NCBI RefSeq assembly: GCF_022538115.1
Contig: NZ_JAKZAL010000022.1
Coordinates: forward strand, 1 to 64,000
Direction: 5' to 3'
From: Cognataquiflexum rubidum
GTDB taxonomy: Bacteria > Bacteroidota > Bacteroidia > Cytophagales > Cyclobacteriaceae
DNA length: 64,000 bases
This document shows positions 17,857-27,285 of this stretch, piece by piece; position 1 is the first letter of the stretch, and each line of letters opens with the position of its first letter. Under the pieces are notes generated by a model. That model had not been told where the DNA came from, ran no database searches, and saw nothing but the letters and a program-made list of their open reading frames with translations. The position numbers and the translations under genes were made by a program.

Positions 17857-18009
17857 GGTAAAAGTAATTTGCTCAATAATAGCAGTAAATCTATTAAATT
17901 TTGCATTATCATTACCGTTCCAAGAAGAATTGTTGGGATTGGTTTTCTTTGTTTTTAGGCACTTTAAAAAGATTTATTATTTTTACCCACCTTTTAAAAA
18001 AGATCAAAA

Positions 18010-18717
18010 ATGGGAAGAGCATTTGAATTCAGGAAAGAAAGAAAATTTAAGCGTTGGAGTCAGATGTCCAAGGTCTTTACAAGACTAGGAAAAGAGATTG
18101 TCATGGCTGTCAAAGCAGGTGGTCCAGACCCAAGCAACAACACCAAGCTCCGTACTGTAATCCAAAACGCGAAAGGTGCTTCCATGCCTAAGCACACGAT
18201 CGAAGCTGCGATAAAAAGGGCGTCAAACAAGGACGAAAAAAATTACGAGGAGATAGTCTATGAAGGATATGGCCCCTATGGCGTAGCTGTCATCATCGAA
18301 ACCTCCACAGACAATATCAACCGGACAGTGGCCAATATCCGAAGCTATTTCACAAAATCAGGAGGCGCCTTGGGTACCTCAGGTTCCGTAAGCTTTATGT
18401 TTACCAAAAAAGCTGTATTCCGTTTTGCCCAAAAAGACATGGACATAGAAGAATTGGAATTGGAACTGATAGACCATGGCCTCGAAGAAATCGCCGAGAA
18501 TGAAGGAGAAATATTTGCATACACAGAATTTGAAGATTTTGGAAAAATGCAAAAAGCACTTGAAGACAAGCATATTGAAGTCATCAATGCTGATTTCCAA
18601 TGGTTTCCTTCCACTACAGTCGACCTTACCGAAGAACAGGAAGAAGAAATCAACAAAATGATAGAGAGACTTGAGGAAGACGATGACGTCAACCAAGTAT
18701 TCACCAACGTTGCATAA
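18010..18717 (+). CDS. YebC/PmpR-family DNA-binding regulator or translation factor
   Basis: 235 residues. The family N-terminus MGRAFEFRKERKFKRWSQMS and the segments GGPDPSNNTKLRTVIQNAK, MPKHTIEAAIKRAS and YEGYGPYGVAVIIE are all present, followed by GGALGTSGSVSFMF and the acidic C-terminal domain. Family members act as transcription regulators, and some (YebC2-type) help ribosomes pass polyproline stretches; sequence alone does not tell which. An upstream TATTTTTA (17978-17985) may be its promoter box. yjjX follows after 54 bases on the same strand. Confidence 0.93.
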   Translation: MGRAFEFRKERKFKRWSQMSKVFTRLGKEIVMAVKAGGPDPSNNTKLRTVIQNAKGASMPKHTIEAAIKRASNKDEKNYEEIVYEGYGPYGVAVIIETSTDNINRTVANIRSYFTKSGGALGTSGSVSFMFTKKAVFRFAQKDMDIEELELELIDHGLEEIAENEGEIFAYTEFEDFGKMQKALEDKHIEVINADFQWFPSTTVDLTEEQEEEINKMIERLEEDDDVNQVFTNVA

Positions 18718-18771
18718 TATTGCCCAAAATCCAGCATTTCACATTCATATCATCTTTACATCTGATCATCC

Positions 18772-19353
18772 ATGACCGGAACAACGAGTTTTCCAAAAAG
18801 AAAGAATATCCAAGAACAACAAAGGCAAAATCTAGTAATTGTTGGCAGTAGAAATCCAGTAAAAATCAGTTGTACAGATGGCGGTTTTCATCAGGTATTT
18901 GAGGGCACTTACCTGGTAGAAGGCCTGAACGTAAGTTCTGACGTCGAAGCCCAGCCTGTCGGAAATGAACAGACTTTCAAAGGCGCTATAAACAGGGCTA
19001 AAAATTCAAAGGCTATATTTCCTGAGGCGGATTATTGGGTAGGCATAGAAGGTGGTGTGGAAAAATTTCAGGGAGAATTGGCGGCATTTGCTTGGGTGGT
19101 GGTTATAGACAAGAATGGTAAGATCGGCAAAGCCAAGACTTCCCAGTTTTTCTTACCCAAAGGCATCGCGGATTTGGTTGATGGTGGCATGGAACTCGGG
19201 GCAGCGGACGATAAATTTTTCAAGCTCGAAAATTCCAAAGAACAAATCGGAGCTGTGGGGATTCTTACCAAAGGAGCCCTCGACAGAAAAAATTATTACC
19301 AACAAGCAGTCGTGTTGGCATTGATCCCATTTCTGAAAGAAGAGTTGTATTAA
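18772..19353 (+). CDS. yjjX: Inosine/xanthosine triphosphatase (YjjX family)
   Basis: 193 residues. The phosphate-binding signature VGSRNPVK (24-31) is preceded by an N-terminal extension of about 20 residues. The motif YWVGIEGGVE (about 84-93) carries the acidic metal-binding residues, and GAVGILTKGALDRKNYYQQA matches the family C-terminus. The enzyme hydrolyses non-canonical ITP and XTP so that they are not built into nucleic acid. It may share a transcript with yebC. Confidence 0.88.
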   Translation: MTGTTSFPKRKNIQEQQRQNLVIVGSRNPVKISCTDGGFHQVFEGTYLVEGLNVSSDVEAQPVGNEQTFKGAINRAKNSKAIFPEADYWVGIEGGVEKFQGELAAFAWVVVIDKNGKIGKAKTSQFFLPKGIADLVDGGMELGAADDKFFKLENSKEQIGAVGILTKGALDRKNYYQQAVVLALIPFLKEELY

Positions 19354-19636
19354 AATTTCTTATATGAGTGATAGATTTTTTCAATTGGCTTTGCCTCAGT
19401 TATATACATAGCTTTGAGGGTTGAAATCTGTCTGACTTTCTAGAAAATAATCCTTCACCGTGTTTTAGGATTTTAGACCGATCCAAACTTTTGGGTTTTC
19501 CCTTGGTTATAGATGAAGTTAGAATTTAATCTGAAAAAATAGGTCCGGTGTTCTCCAAAGGAAATCATTTCAGGATATAAATAGATAAATAGCAGAGCGT
19601 GTTTGGTCACCAAAACAGTTAACTCTGATTTTTAAA
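19354..19636. other. Intergenic region without recognised features
   Basis: About 280 bases between converging genes. No open frame, tRNA-like fold or repeat was seen apart from the terminator at its right end. Confidence 0.6.
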
Positions 19637-19660
19637 GAGCCCGCTTTTGGGCTCATTTTA
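19637..19660 (-). terminator. Terminator overlapping the end of the 19653 gene
   Basis: Stem GAGCCC (19637-19642) / GGGCTC (19649-19654) with a 6-base loop. On the minus strand a T-rich tract follows. The stop codon of the minus-strand gene (19653-19655) lies within the right arm. Confidence 0.6.
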
Positions 19661-20642
19661 TTTTCAGGTTATTCAAAAAATTCTCCAGAGATTTTCTCCA
19701 ATCGGGATCAGCATCCCATACAAGTCCGATATACAATTCATTACGAACCAAAAACCTGATGTAATATTTCACTACGATCCGATCGCCGTCTGTGAGACTG
19801 TCTGTAGCCAAACCCATATTCTCCATCAGATCCGCTTCTCTAGCCTCCACTCGCATCAAAACAAACTGAACCCGTTCACTGATCAGTGCCGCATCGGTCT
19901 TGGGAGTGGTGAGGAATTCGACCTGATGTGGATACGACTGAGAAAAAATGGCTTGCAGCCCGTTCTTTTCGGCATTCTGTTCTGCCAAGACACTTTCCTC
20001 AGATTTACCCAAAAGGTCATACCTGAAAGTATTCAGGTAGCCACTTTCCCCGGCGGAGCCAGATAGCGGTATTCCAAGTTTGAAAATATCCAGGTTGAGC
20101 GGATTTCTATTCAGGTACCTTTGTGCGGCAGAGGCGGTGGCATTGGCTCCTGAGGGGAATTCCGGGACTTCCAAGACCATGAGGTTTTTGGATTTGATGC
20201 TTTGACCAATGACTGTCATTGTTTCATTCAACTGCTGAATACTTCCTGCTTCCATGCTCCACATCCCGTTGGTGGGAACCATGCTTTTGTTATTGGAAAA
20301 AGGGCCAATATTTAATGTCACACTCCCATTGGCCTTTCTTGTCAAGATCACAATGGAGGAAACCATTCTTTTGGAAAACATGGTGGCAAAACCTGCTTGG
20401 ACTTCTTCGGATATCACGACCGATTCCAGTTCATAATAAGCAATGGGATCTCCTCCTGTCGAAACCAAAGCAGGATGGAACTCATGGGCCAAAGCTTCCC
20501 AGGATAGTAGCGGTCGGGCCTGGGGAGAATTCGAAATAAGGATTACCGATTTCCCATCCAAAAAAGTCTGAGGAAGGGCATTCTGAGCCATAGCAGGTTG
20601 GATCAAAGCCAAAACCGTCAGCAAGGCCAAAAGATATTTCAT
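19653..20642 (-). CDS. Secreted protein of unknown function
   Basis: 329 residues. A clean signal peptide (MKYLLALLTVLALIQPAMAQ) is followed by a soluble body of mixed alpha/beta prediction. The segment around VILISNSPQARPLLSWEALA resembles a Rossmann-like opening strand, and repeated hydrophobic/charged alternation around RIVVKYYIRFLVRNELYIGLVWD suggests a beta-sheet at the C-terminus. It is expected to be periplasmic or exported. No family is recognised. It is divergent from the M28 peptidase gene, and the 73-base gap must hold both promoters. Confidence 0.7.
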   Translation of the reverse strand: MKYLLALLTVLALIQPAMAQNALPQTFLDGKSVILISNSPQARPLLSWEALAHEFHPALVSTGGDPIAYYELESVVISEEVQAGFATMFSKRMVSSIVILTRKANGSVTLNIGPFSNNKSMVPTNGMWSMEAGSIQQLNETMTVIGQSIKSKNLMVLEVPEFPSGANATASAAQRYLNRNPLNLDIFKLGIPLSGSAGESGYLNTFRYDLLGKSEESVLAEQNAEKNGLQAIFSQSYPHQVEFLTTPKTDAALISERVQFVLMRVEAREADLMENMGLATDSLTDGDRIVVKYYIRFLVRNELYIGLVWDADPDWRKSLENFLNNLKIK

Positions 20643-20715
20643 AGGTGTTAAGATTCGAGCGATTATATCTTACTATTTTTACGAATATACATAACGGACC
20701 AATTTAAATAGATAT

Positions 20716-21624
20716 ATGAAAAATTTATTGAAATTTTTAATCCTATTTTTTCTTGTTGCCCCGACAGCACTGATTGCACAAAATATCGACCAAAATAAGT
20801 TGGTCAAAGACATCGAGTACCTTTCATCTGATGAGTTGGGTGGAAGGAAACCGCTTTCGGAGGGAAGTTTAAAAGCAAGAAAATACATTCAGGACAGGTT
20901 TAAGGCATTGGGGCTCAAATCCCAATACCCGGATTATACCCAATATTTTGATTTCAATTACAGCAGAGAGGGCAAGTTGTATGAAAAAGCTGCCAATATA
21001 GTCGGCTTTATCGGCGGAAAAGAAACTGACAAGCTGATCGTGGTCATGGCACATTATGACCATATCGGAATGGACGGAGAAAAGATTTTTAATGGCGCAG
21101 ATGACAATGCCTCAGGAACAGGTGGTGTTTTGGCCATGGCGGAGTACTTTTCCAAAAACCGACCCACCCACTCTATGTTATTTGTCGCTTTGGATGCTGA
21201 AGAAATGGGTCATCAGGGAGCAAAAGCTTTGGTAGATGATTTCCCTTTTCCTATTGAACAGACTGTCCTGAATATCAACATGGACATGATCAGTAGAAAC
21301 ATTGACGGTGAAATATATGCTGTCGGTACATATCATTATCCCCAACTGAAGCCCACTATAGAAAAAGTCGCGGAAGGCCGGTTTCCAAAATTATTGTTTG
21401 GGCATGATGTACCCGGCGAAAAAGCCGATTGGACAAACGCTTCTGACCATTCCCAATTTCACAGGAAGGGAATCCCTTTCATTTATTTTGGTGTCGAAGA
21501 CCATGAGGATTACCATAAGGAGACCGATACATTTGAGAGGATTCAACCCGAATTTTATATTGGTGCAGTAGAACTGATTTTGGATATTGTAATTGCCTTT
21601 GATCGGGAACTGAATAATGATTAG
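20716..21624 (+). CDS. Secreted M28-family zinc aminopeptidase
   Basis: 302 residues. The signal peptide ends near residue 21 (ALIAQ). The two-zinc site is intact: AHYDHIG (H113), GADDNASG (bridging Asp129/130), LDAEEMG (E162 catalytic base, E163 ligand), NMDMISR (D190) and DHSQFHRKGIPFIYF with the last His. This is the short M28 architecture with no PA insert. It should release N-terminal residues from peptides in the periplasm or outside the cell. The ClC gene follows after 40 bases. Confidence 0.9.
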   Translation: MKNLLKFLILFFLVAPTALIAQNIDQNKLVKDIEYLSSDELGGRKPLSEGSLKARKYIQDRFKALGLKSQYPDYTQYFDFNYSREGKLYEKAANIVGFIGGKETDKLIVVMAHYDHIGMDGEKIFNGADDNASGTGGVLAMAEYFSKNRPTHSMLFVALDAEEMGHQGAKALVDDFPFPIEQTVLNINMDMISRNIDGEIYAVGTYHYPQLKPTIEKVAEGRFPKLLFGHDVPGEKADWTNASDHSQFHRKGIPFIYFGVEDHEDYHKETDTFERIQPEFYIGAVELILDIVIAFDRELNND

Positions 21625-21664
21625 GATGAAATGGATATCTTTAATTGAAAATCAATAAATAGAA

Positions 21665-23443
21665 TTGGCCAAAACAGACTATATAACACGCTTTTTGATT
21701 TGGAGGCTCCGCCACCTCAGTACAAAAAACTTTGTATTAATAGTAAGTGGAGTAATCGGCATTGTTTCGGGAGTTGCGGCGGTGATTTTAAAAAGTTCAG
21801 TGCATGCTATTCAGGAATTTCTCACCAACAGCTTTTATGAGGAATACGCCAATTTTTTCTACATCATTTATCCCATCATCGGGATATCTCTAGCTTACAT
21901 CATCGGCCATTACGTCCTTAACGACAAAGGCGGACATGGAATCCCTGATGTCCTGCTGAGCATTTCAAAGAAAAGTAGTTTGATTCCAAGGGTAAAAATG
22001 TATAGCCGGGTAATCACTTCTGCCTTGACGGTTGGATTTGGTGGCTCGGTTGGATTGGAGGCGCCGATAGTAGTGACCGGATCAGCAATCGGTTCGAATG
22101 TCGGGGTACTGATGCACCTCAATGCCAAAAAAAGAACACTTTTGATAGGTTGCGGGGCAGCAGGGGCCATTTCGGCTATCTTTGGTGCTCCCATTGGTGC
22201 GGTGATTTTTGCCATCGAGGTGATTCTGCTGGAGGTCAGCATAGGAAGTTTTATCCCTCTGCTGATAGCGTCCGTGACAGGAGCATTGACCTCTATTCTT
22301 TTGCAGGGCAATGAGAGCACCTTCAACTTTTCTATTTCTGAGGAATTTGTTGCCTCGCATGTCCCCTACTATTTTGGGCTTGCTGTGTTTACGGGATTTA
22401 TTTCATTGTATTTCAGTAAGACTATAATAAATACAGAGAGTTTGTTAGACAAATTCGATGAGCCATTTTTAAAGCTACTCTACGGCGGAGCCTTTTTGGG
22501 GCTTATCCTATTTATTTTCCCTCCTATCTATGGAGAGGGATATGATACGCTGAATCACCTGGTCTCCGGGCAACCTAACAATATCCTCTCCAAGAGTCCT
22601 TTTTTTTCAGAAATTGATAATCCCTATTTCATTATTTTGTTTTTATCCCTGATCATTTTAATAAAACCGATTGCTTCTGCTATTACCATTGGTAGCGGTG
22701 GGAGCGGGGGTATTTTTGCTCCTTCCCTGTTTGTGGGAGGAATTGCCGGCTTTCTCTTTGCCTATACTGCCAACCTCTTTAACCTACCTATTGTGCTTCC
22801 TTTAGCCTCATTTACCTTGGTGGGCATGTGTGCCGTCATGAGTGGAGTGCAGCATGCCCCGCTGTCAGCCATATTTTTGATAGCGGAATTGACTGGTGGA
22901 TACGAATTGTTGATCCCGCTGATGTTGGTTTCTTCAGTCTCCTACGTCACGACAACTTATTTTGACAAGGATTCCCTTTACAAAAAGCAACTGATAGCCA
23001 AAGGTACTTTCCTTCCTGCCACCAAGGATGAAGAGGTTCTCGAACTTATGGACATCAAAAAAATCATGGAAACTGACCTCCTTCCTGTTTCGCCTGAAGC
23101 GAGTCTTGGTGACCTCTGCGAATTGGTAAAACTTTCGAAGAGAAATATTTTTCCTGTAGTGAATGACGAGGGCGACCTGAACGGAATAGTCACTTTGGAC
23201 GATATCAGAGAGCTCATGTTTGATGCAGAAAGCCAGAAAACGCTGAAGGTCAAGCAACTGATGCATTCTCCCCCAGAAGTGATAAACAGTAACGAAAATA
23301 TGCAAAATGTGATGGATAAGTTCGAAAAATCAGGTGCTTGGAACCTTCCCGTGATCGAGTCAGGAAAATACTTGGGATTTATCTCCAAAGCCAGAATTTT
23401 CCATGCCTACAGGAAGAAACTGATCCGGCAAAATCAAGAATAA
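21665..23443 (+). CDS. ClC-type chloride channel/antiporter with CBS domains
   Basis: 592 residues. The ClC membrane domain (about 20-440, ten or more hydrophobic helices) has the pore motif GSVGLEAP (127-134, gating Glu132) and GSGGSGGIFAPSLFVGG (about 342-358). The C-terminus is a cytoplasmic CBS pair (about 460-585) with FPVVNDEGDLNGIVTLDDI and LPVIESGKYLGFI. The protein moves chloride, possibly in exchange for protons. The Tyr and second Glu that define exchangers were not assigned. The start is TTG at 21665 because TAA at 21656 closes the frame and no early ATG exists. Confidence 0.92.
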   Translation: MAKTDYITRFLIWRLRHLSTKNFVLIVSGVIGIVSGVAAVILKSSVHAIQEFLTNSFYEEYANFFYIIYPIIGISLAYIIGHYVLNDKGGHGIPDVLLSISKKSSLIPRVKMYSRVITSALTVGFGGSVGLEAPIVVTGSAIGSNVGVLMHLNAKKRTLLIGCGAAGAISAIFGAPIGAVIFAIEVILLEVSIGSFIPLLIASVTGALTSILLQGNESTFNFSISEEFVASHVPYYFGLAVFTGFISLYFSKTIINTESLLDKFDEPFLKLLYGGAFLGLILFIFPPIYGEGYDTLNHLVSGQPNNILSKSPFFSEIDNPYFIILFLSLIILIKPIASAITIGSGGSGGIFAPSLFVGGIAGFLFAYTANLFNLPIVLPLASFTLVGMCAVMSGVQHAPLSAIFLIAELTGGYELLIPLMLVSSVSYVTTTYFDKDSLYKKQLIAKGTFLPATKDEEVLELMDIKKIMETDLLPVSPEASLGDLCELVKLSKRNIFPVVNDEGDLNGIVTLDDIRELMFDAESQKTLKVKQLMHSPPEVINSNENMQNVMDKFEKSGAWNLPVIESGKYLGFISKARIFHAYRKKLIRQNQE

Positions 23444-23955
23444 AGGCCACTGTTTTTATGAAATTTTTCCCCAAATTTCCAACCCAAAAAAATACAACGA
23501 TTACGTAAAATTCTCATTTACAGTTAATTATCCACAAAATCATATAAAAGTGAAGTGATTTAATTAATTGATTATCAATAGGTTATGCGCTTTTTTTTAG
23601 GGTGTGTGGAAAAGTATTCGAAAATGTGGATAAAAAAGGCTTGCATTTTAAGATATGTCTTTAAAGGCTGATTTAGAAGTTTTTGGAAATTTGCAGTACT
23701 CAAGGCCTTCAGTTTTTTTATCCTTCTATTGGTTTTTTATACCTAAATCAGTAAAAAATATTGCGATTTATTCGACACAAAAAACTTAATGTAAAATACT
23801 AAAAACTCATTTAGAAAATTCCTGTTTGTAAAATCAAGTATGTTCTAATAAAAATACAATTTTAACAGGATATGTTCAATTCAAAATTCAAAACACACCT
23901 TGAACTCTTATTCAGAAAAATTAGCAGGGAGGTAATAAATTAGGTGAAAAAAAAA
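23444..23955. other. AT-rich intergenic region with DnaA boxes (possible origin)
   Basis: About 510 bases between converging genes, very AT-rich and without an open frame. It holds TTATCCACA (23528-23536), TGTGGATAA (23625-23633, the same box inverted) and TGTGGAAAA (23605-23613, one mismatch), with weaker TTATCAATA (23572-23580). A run of eight T lies between them. Two perfect 9-mers within 106 bases are unlikely by chance. The region may be a replication origin or another DnaA-bound site; no dnaA or dnaN is nearby in the window. Confidence 0.4.
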
Positions 23956-23978
23956 GACTGCTTTGATTAGAAGCAGTC
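23951..23978 (-). terminator. Terminator of kynU-kmo
   Basis: Stem GACTGCTT (23956-23963) / AAGCAGTC (23971-23978) with a 7-base loop; on the minus strand it runs into at least eight T. It sits just after the kmo stop at 23986. Confidence 0.85.
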
Positions 23979-23985
23979 GTTTACT

Positions 23986-25341
23986 TTATACAGCTTTCGC
24001 TTTGTCCATTTGGTAAAGGATATCTTCATAATCCAGTTTGTCCCAATTTTGGGAAATCAATGGGCTTGACATGACCTTGTCCATGATCTTTTCCTGCAGC
24101 TTCCCTTGGGCATATGCCTCCGAGTATGGCATATTGGAAAATGTCACCATGGTATAGAGCGGAATCCACTCTTTAGGGTAAAGGGCATGCAACTTGGCTT
24201 CTATTTTTTTTCTGATCAGGAATTTTGGGTCAGACACTTCATTTCTCATTTCTTCGAAATTTTCCATCGCTAGCTGACAGATCGCATCCGTATCTCTTTT
24301 CCTCTTTTTCTGAAATTTGGCAAAAACCAACTCCCAAGCATTGGTTCCGAATTTTTCAATCAATTCATCCAAAATAAAACAATCCTCAAATCCACAATTC
24401 ATGCCCTGTCCATAAAAAGGAACCATGGCATGAGAAGCATCACCGATCAATAGCGCGCTTTTGAGCATCCAAGGATAGCATTCAATATTGATAAGGGCTG
24501 AGGAAGGGTTTTTGAAATATTGTTCCTTCAAGTTGGGCATTAACTTAAATGCATCGTCAAAGTAGGTTTCAAAGATATTCGCCACATCCTTTTCATCTCT
24601 TATATTTTCAAAACTGACTCTCTCCCCTTCGAAGGGAAGAAAAAGGGTGCAGGTAAATGATTTGTCCGGATTGGGAAGTGCGATAAGCATAAAGCTTCCC
24701 CTTGGCCAGATATGGAGGGCATTGGGATCCATGGCAAATTCACCGGATTCCGTCGGCGGGATGCTGAGTTCTTTATAACCATGGGTGATATATTCCTGCT
24801 TGTAGTCAAATCGGACTTGCTTCAGCATGGCATTTCTAAGCGCAGAATAGGCTCCATCTGATCCAATAATGACATTTGAGGAAATTGTTTCTTTGTTCCC
24901 TTCCGGATCCACGACCAAAAGCTCATTGGACCTGAGGTCCACGTCATCGATCTTATGGCCAAAATTCAACTTCACACCAATCTTTTCAGCCTCATCCATC
25001 AGCAATTGGTTGAACCTGCCACGGGAAATGGAATAAATGGCCTGACCTTCTTTTCCGTAAGGGATGAAGCTGGTTTTCCCATGTTCATCGTGGACTTTTC
25101 GCCCGTACATGGGAATGGTCAAGGGGAGTACTTTTTCCCTTAAACCGGCTTTTTCCAAGGCATTCCACCCTCTGTCACTCAAGGCCATGTTGATAGACCT
25201 TCCTTCTTCTTGGTACTGCCCTTTTCGGTTGTCGGGTCTTTTCTCGTAAACATTTACGTCAAGACCTCTTTTTTTCATATATATGCTCAACAATGACCCG
25301 ATAAGCCCGGAACCAAGGATGCTGATTTCATTTTTTTTCAT
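23986..25341 (-). CDS. kmo: Kynurenine 3-monooxygenase
   Basis: 451 residues from the ATG at 25341; a TTG at 25374 would add 11 residues but would overlap kynU. The FAD motif ISILGSGLIGSLLSIY (about 7-22) and the second flavin signature LLIGDASHAMVPFYGQGMN (about 300-318) mark a class A flavin hydroxylase. The segments EEGRSINMALSDRGW and RGRFNQLLMDEAE are typical of KMO. It hydroxylates kynurenine to 3-hydroxykynurenine with NADPH and oxygen. It follows kynU by 25 bases, so the two form an operon. Confidence 0.93.
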   Translation of the reverse strand: MKKNEISILGSGLIGSLLSIYMKKRGLDVNVYEKRPDNRKGQYQEEGRSINMALSDRGWNALEKAGLREKVLPLTIPMYGRKVHDEHGKTSFIPYGKEGQAIYSISRGRFNQLLMDEAEKIGVKLNFGHKIDDVDLRSNELLVVDPEGNKETISSNVIIGSDGAYSALRNAMLKQVRFDYKQEYITHGYKELSIPPTESGEFAMDPNALHIWPRGSFMLIALPNPDKSFTCTLFLPFEGERVSFENIRDEKDVANIFETYFDDAFKLMPNLKEQYFKNPSSALINIECYPWMLKSALLIGDASHAMVPFYGQGMNCGFEDCFILDELIEKFGTNAWELVFAKFQKKRKRDTDAICQLAMENFEEMRNEVSDPKFLIRKKIEAKLHALYPKEWIPLYTMVTFSNMPYSEAYAQGKLQEKIMDKVMSSPLISQNWDKLDYEDILYQMDKAKAV

Positions 25342-25366
25342 GGTTTGAGAGATACTTTCTGCCTGA

Positions 25367-26653
25367 TCAGGCAAATTTGTGAAGGGATTGTTCTAGGATT
25401 TTGGCAAACCTATAGACATCCAGAAAGCTGTTATATAACGGTGTGGGTGCGATTCTAATTACATTGGGATGACGCCAATCCCCAACTATTGCATTTTGGT
25501 AAAGTTCATCAAAGACAGCTTTTCCGCCTTTTATGACAAGCAAAGATAATTGACAGCCTCTTTCGTTGGTGTTTTTGGGGGTAATTATTTCAATTACACC
25601 GCGTTCACCGTTGATTTCTTGGAGTAAAAACTCCAAATAACCTGTCAAAAGTTCACTTTTTTGCCTCAGTCTATCCATGCCTGCTTCCTGAAAAATATCC
25701 AAGGAAGCCTGATGTGCAGCCAATGCGAGAACATTGGAATTGGCCAACTGCCACCCGTCTGCACCAAACATCGGTTTAAAACCTTTTTCCATCTTGAATC
25801 GCTGTCCTTCGTCATGTCCCCACCAACCTGCAAATCTCGGCAAGTCGGGACTTTCGGCATGGCGCTCATGAACAAAAATACCGGAGATATTTCCCGGCCC
25901 CGAGTTCATGTATTTGTAACTGCACCAAGTGGCAAAATCAACTCCCCAATCATGCAACTGAAGGGGAACATTTCCTGCAGCATGGGCCAGGTCAAATCCC
26001 ACTTTTGCTCCTGCTGCATGCCCCGCGGCAGTGATCGCCTCCATGTCAAACACCTGCCCGGTATAATATTGCAAACCTCCCATCATGACCAAGGCAAGTT
26101 GGCCCTGATTTTCTGAAATGGTTTTAAGGATGTCTTCAGTCCTCAGCGTATATTCTCCCTCCCTTGGCTTTAATTCGATGATGGTCTGATCGGGATCCAA
26201 GCCATGAAACTTGACTTGCGTCTCGAGCATATACATATCCGAAGGAAAAGCACCAGCTTCAGTGATGATTTTGAATCGCTCTTTGGTAGGCTGGTAAAAT
26301 GACACCATCAAAAAATGAAGGTTTGAACTTAGGTTATTCATCGCCACGACCTCATGCTCATGTGCACCGACAATCTCAGCCAAAGCCGGTTTGGATTTTT
26401 TGCGGACATGATACCATGCGTCTTCCCCATGAAAATGTCCATCTACTGCCAGATTGGCCCAGTTATCCAACTCCTTTTGGATGTATTCTTTTGTGGTTTT
26501 GGGCTGTAGCCCAAGGGAATTGCCACAAAAATAAATCGCCTCCTTTCCATCGACTTTGGGAAAATAAAATCTTGACCGGAATCCTGCTAAAGGATCCTTT
26601 TCATCCATTTCTCTGGCAAAATCTTCTGAAAATCGGTAGTCTGTTTTTTTCAT
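25367..26653 (-). CDS. kynU: Kynureninase
   Basis: 428 residues from the ATG at 26653; a TTG at 26683 would add ten. PLP-dependent fold type I enzyme that splits 3-hydroxykynurenine or kynurenine into (3-hydroxy)anthranilate and alanine. The cofactor Lys is in CSYKYMN (K247) and the pyridine-binding Asp in GFDLAHAAGN (D221); the N-terminal YFCGNSLGLQPK is a family hallmark. With KMO it makes 3-hydroxyanthranilate, the precursor for quinolinate and NAD in bacteria that use this route. The 3-hydroxyanthranilate dioxygenase gene is not in the window. Confidence 0.94.
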   Translation of the reverse strand: MKKTDYRFSEDFAREMDEKDPLAGFRSRFYFPKVDGKEAIYFCGNSLGLQPKTTKEYIQKELDNWANLAVDGHFHGEDAWYHVRKKSKPALAEIVGAHEHEVVAMNNLSSNLHFLMVSFYQPTKERFKIITEAGAFPSDMYMLETQVKFHGLDPDQTIIELKPREGEYTLRTEDILKTISENQGQLALVMMGGLQYYTGQVFDMEAITAAGHAAGAKVGFDLAHAAGNVPLQLHDWGVDFATWCSYKYMNSGPGNISGIFVHERHAESPDLPRFAGWWGHDEGQRFKMEKGFKPMFGADGWQLANSNVLALAAHQASLDIFQEAGMDRLRQKSELLTGYLEFLLQEINGERGVIEIITPKNTNERGCQLSLLVIKGGKAVFDELYQNAIVGDWRHPNVIRIAPTPLYNSFLDVYRFAKILEQSLHKFA

Positions 26654-26813
26654 TTTTAGTAATGGAAAGAAGGGTGTTGGCAAAGACTAAACCACCATGC
26701 AGGCAATAGGTTTGTCTCCATCATCAAAATTACCATGTTTCCGTTTTGAAAAAAACCGATTTGATTTCGGCGGTTGTTTCTGAATCTGTATTTTGCACAA
26801 AAATAGATATCCC

Positions 26814-27194
26814 ATGTCCAAAGAAATCATCTTCTCAAGTGATGCCCCTGCGCCTATCGGGCCCTATAGCCAAGCTGTTAAAACCGGAAATACGCTTTAT
26901 CTGTCAGGTCAGATTGCCTTGGATCCTGTCACCGGTGAGTTGATCAATGAAAATATTACCGAAGAAACCCACGCTGTCATGAAAAACATGGATGCGGTGC
27001 TGAGAGCCGGAGGTTTTACCTTTGCCGATGTGGTCAAATGCACCATATTTATCAGGGACATGGGTCAGTTTGCGACAATCAATGAAGCATACGGGCAGTA
27101 TTTCAAAACCAATCCCCCCGCAAGAGAAACCGTCGAAGTCAGCAAACTTCCGAAGAATGTCAATGTGGAAATTTCCTGTATTGCAGTAAAATAG
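26814..27194 (+). CDS. ridA: RidA-family enamine/imine deaminase
   Basis: 126 residues from ATG 26814; an upstream TTG at 26793 is less likely. The full RidA plan is present: SSDAPAPIGPYSQAV, LYLSGQIALDP, the catalytic Arg in PPARETVEVSKLP (R104), and the end VEISCIAVK. Family members hydrolyse 2-aminoacrylate and related enamines made by PLP enzymes. It is divergent from kynU. Related proteins also act on aminomuconate in kynurenine breakdown, so a pathway role is possible, but housekeeping imine removal is just as likely. Confidence 0.92.
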   Translation: MSKEIIFSSDAPAPIGPYSQAVKTGNTLYLSGQIALDPVTGELINENITEETHAVMKNMDAVLRAGGFTFADVVKCTIFIRDMGQFATINEAYGQYFKTNPPARETVEVSKLPKNVNVEISCIAVK

Positions 27195-27285
27195 GAAATC
27201 AGAATTTTAAAGGCATCAATCGGTATCTTACTTTAAAGAGGAATCCTGCTCAATAACTTTTTTGGTGGGCTAGAGTTAAAATCCA

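Noticed and set aside
25342-25374. Longer TTG start for kmo, overlapping kynU
   Set aside because: The ATG at 25341 sits directly before the FAD strand, as in the family, and leaves a normal 25-base gap.
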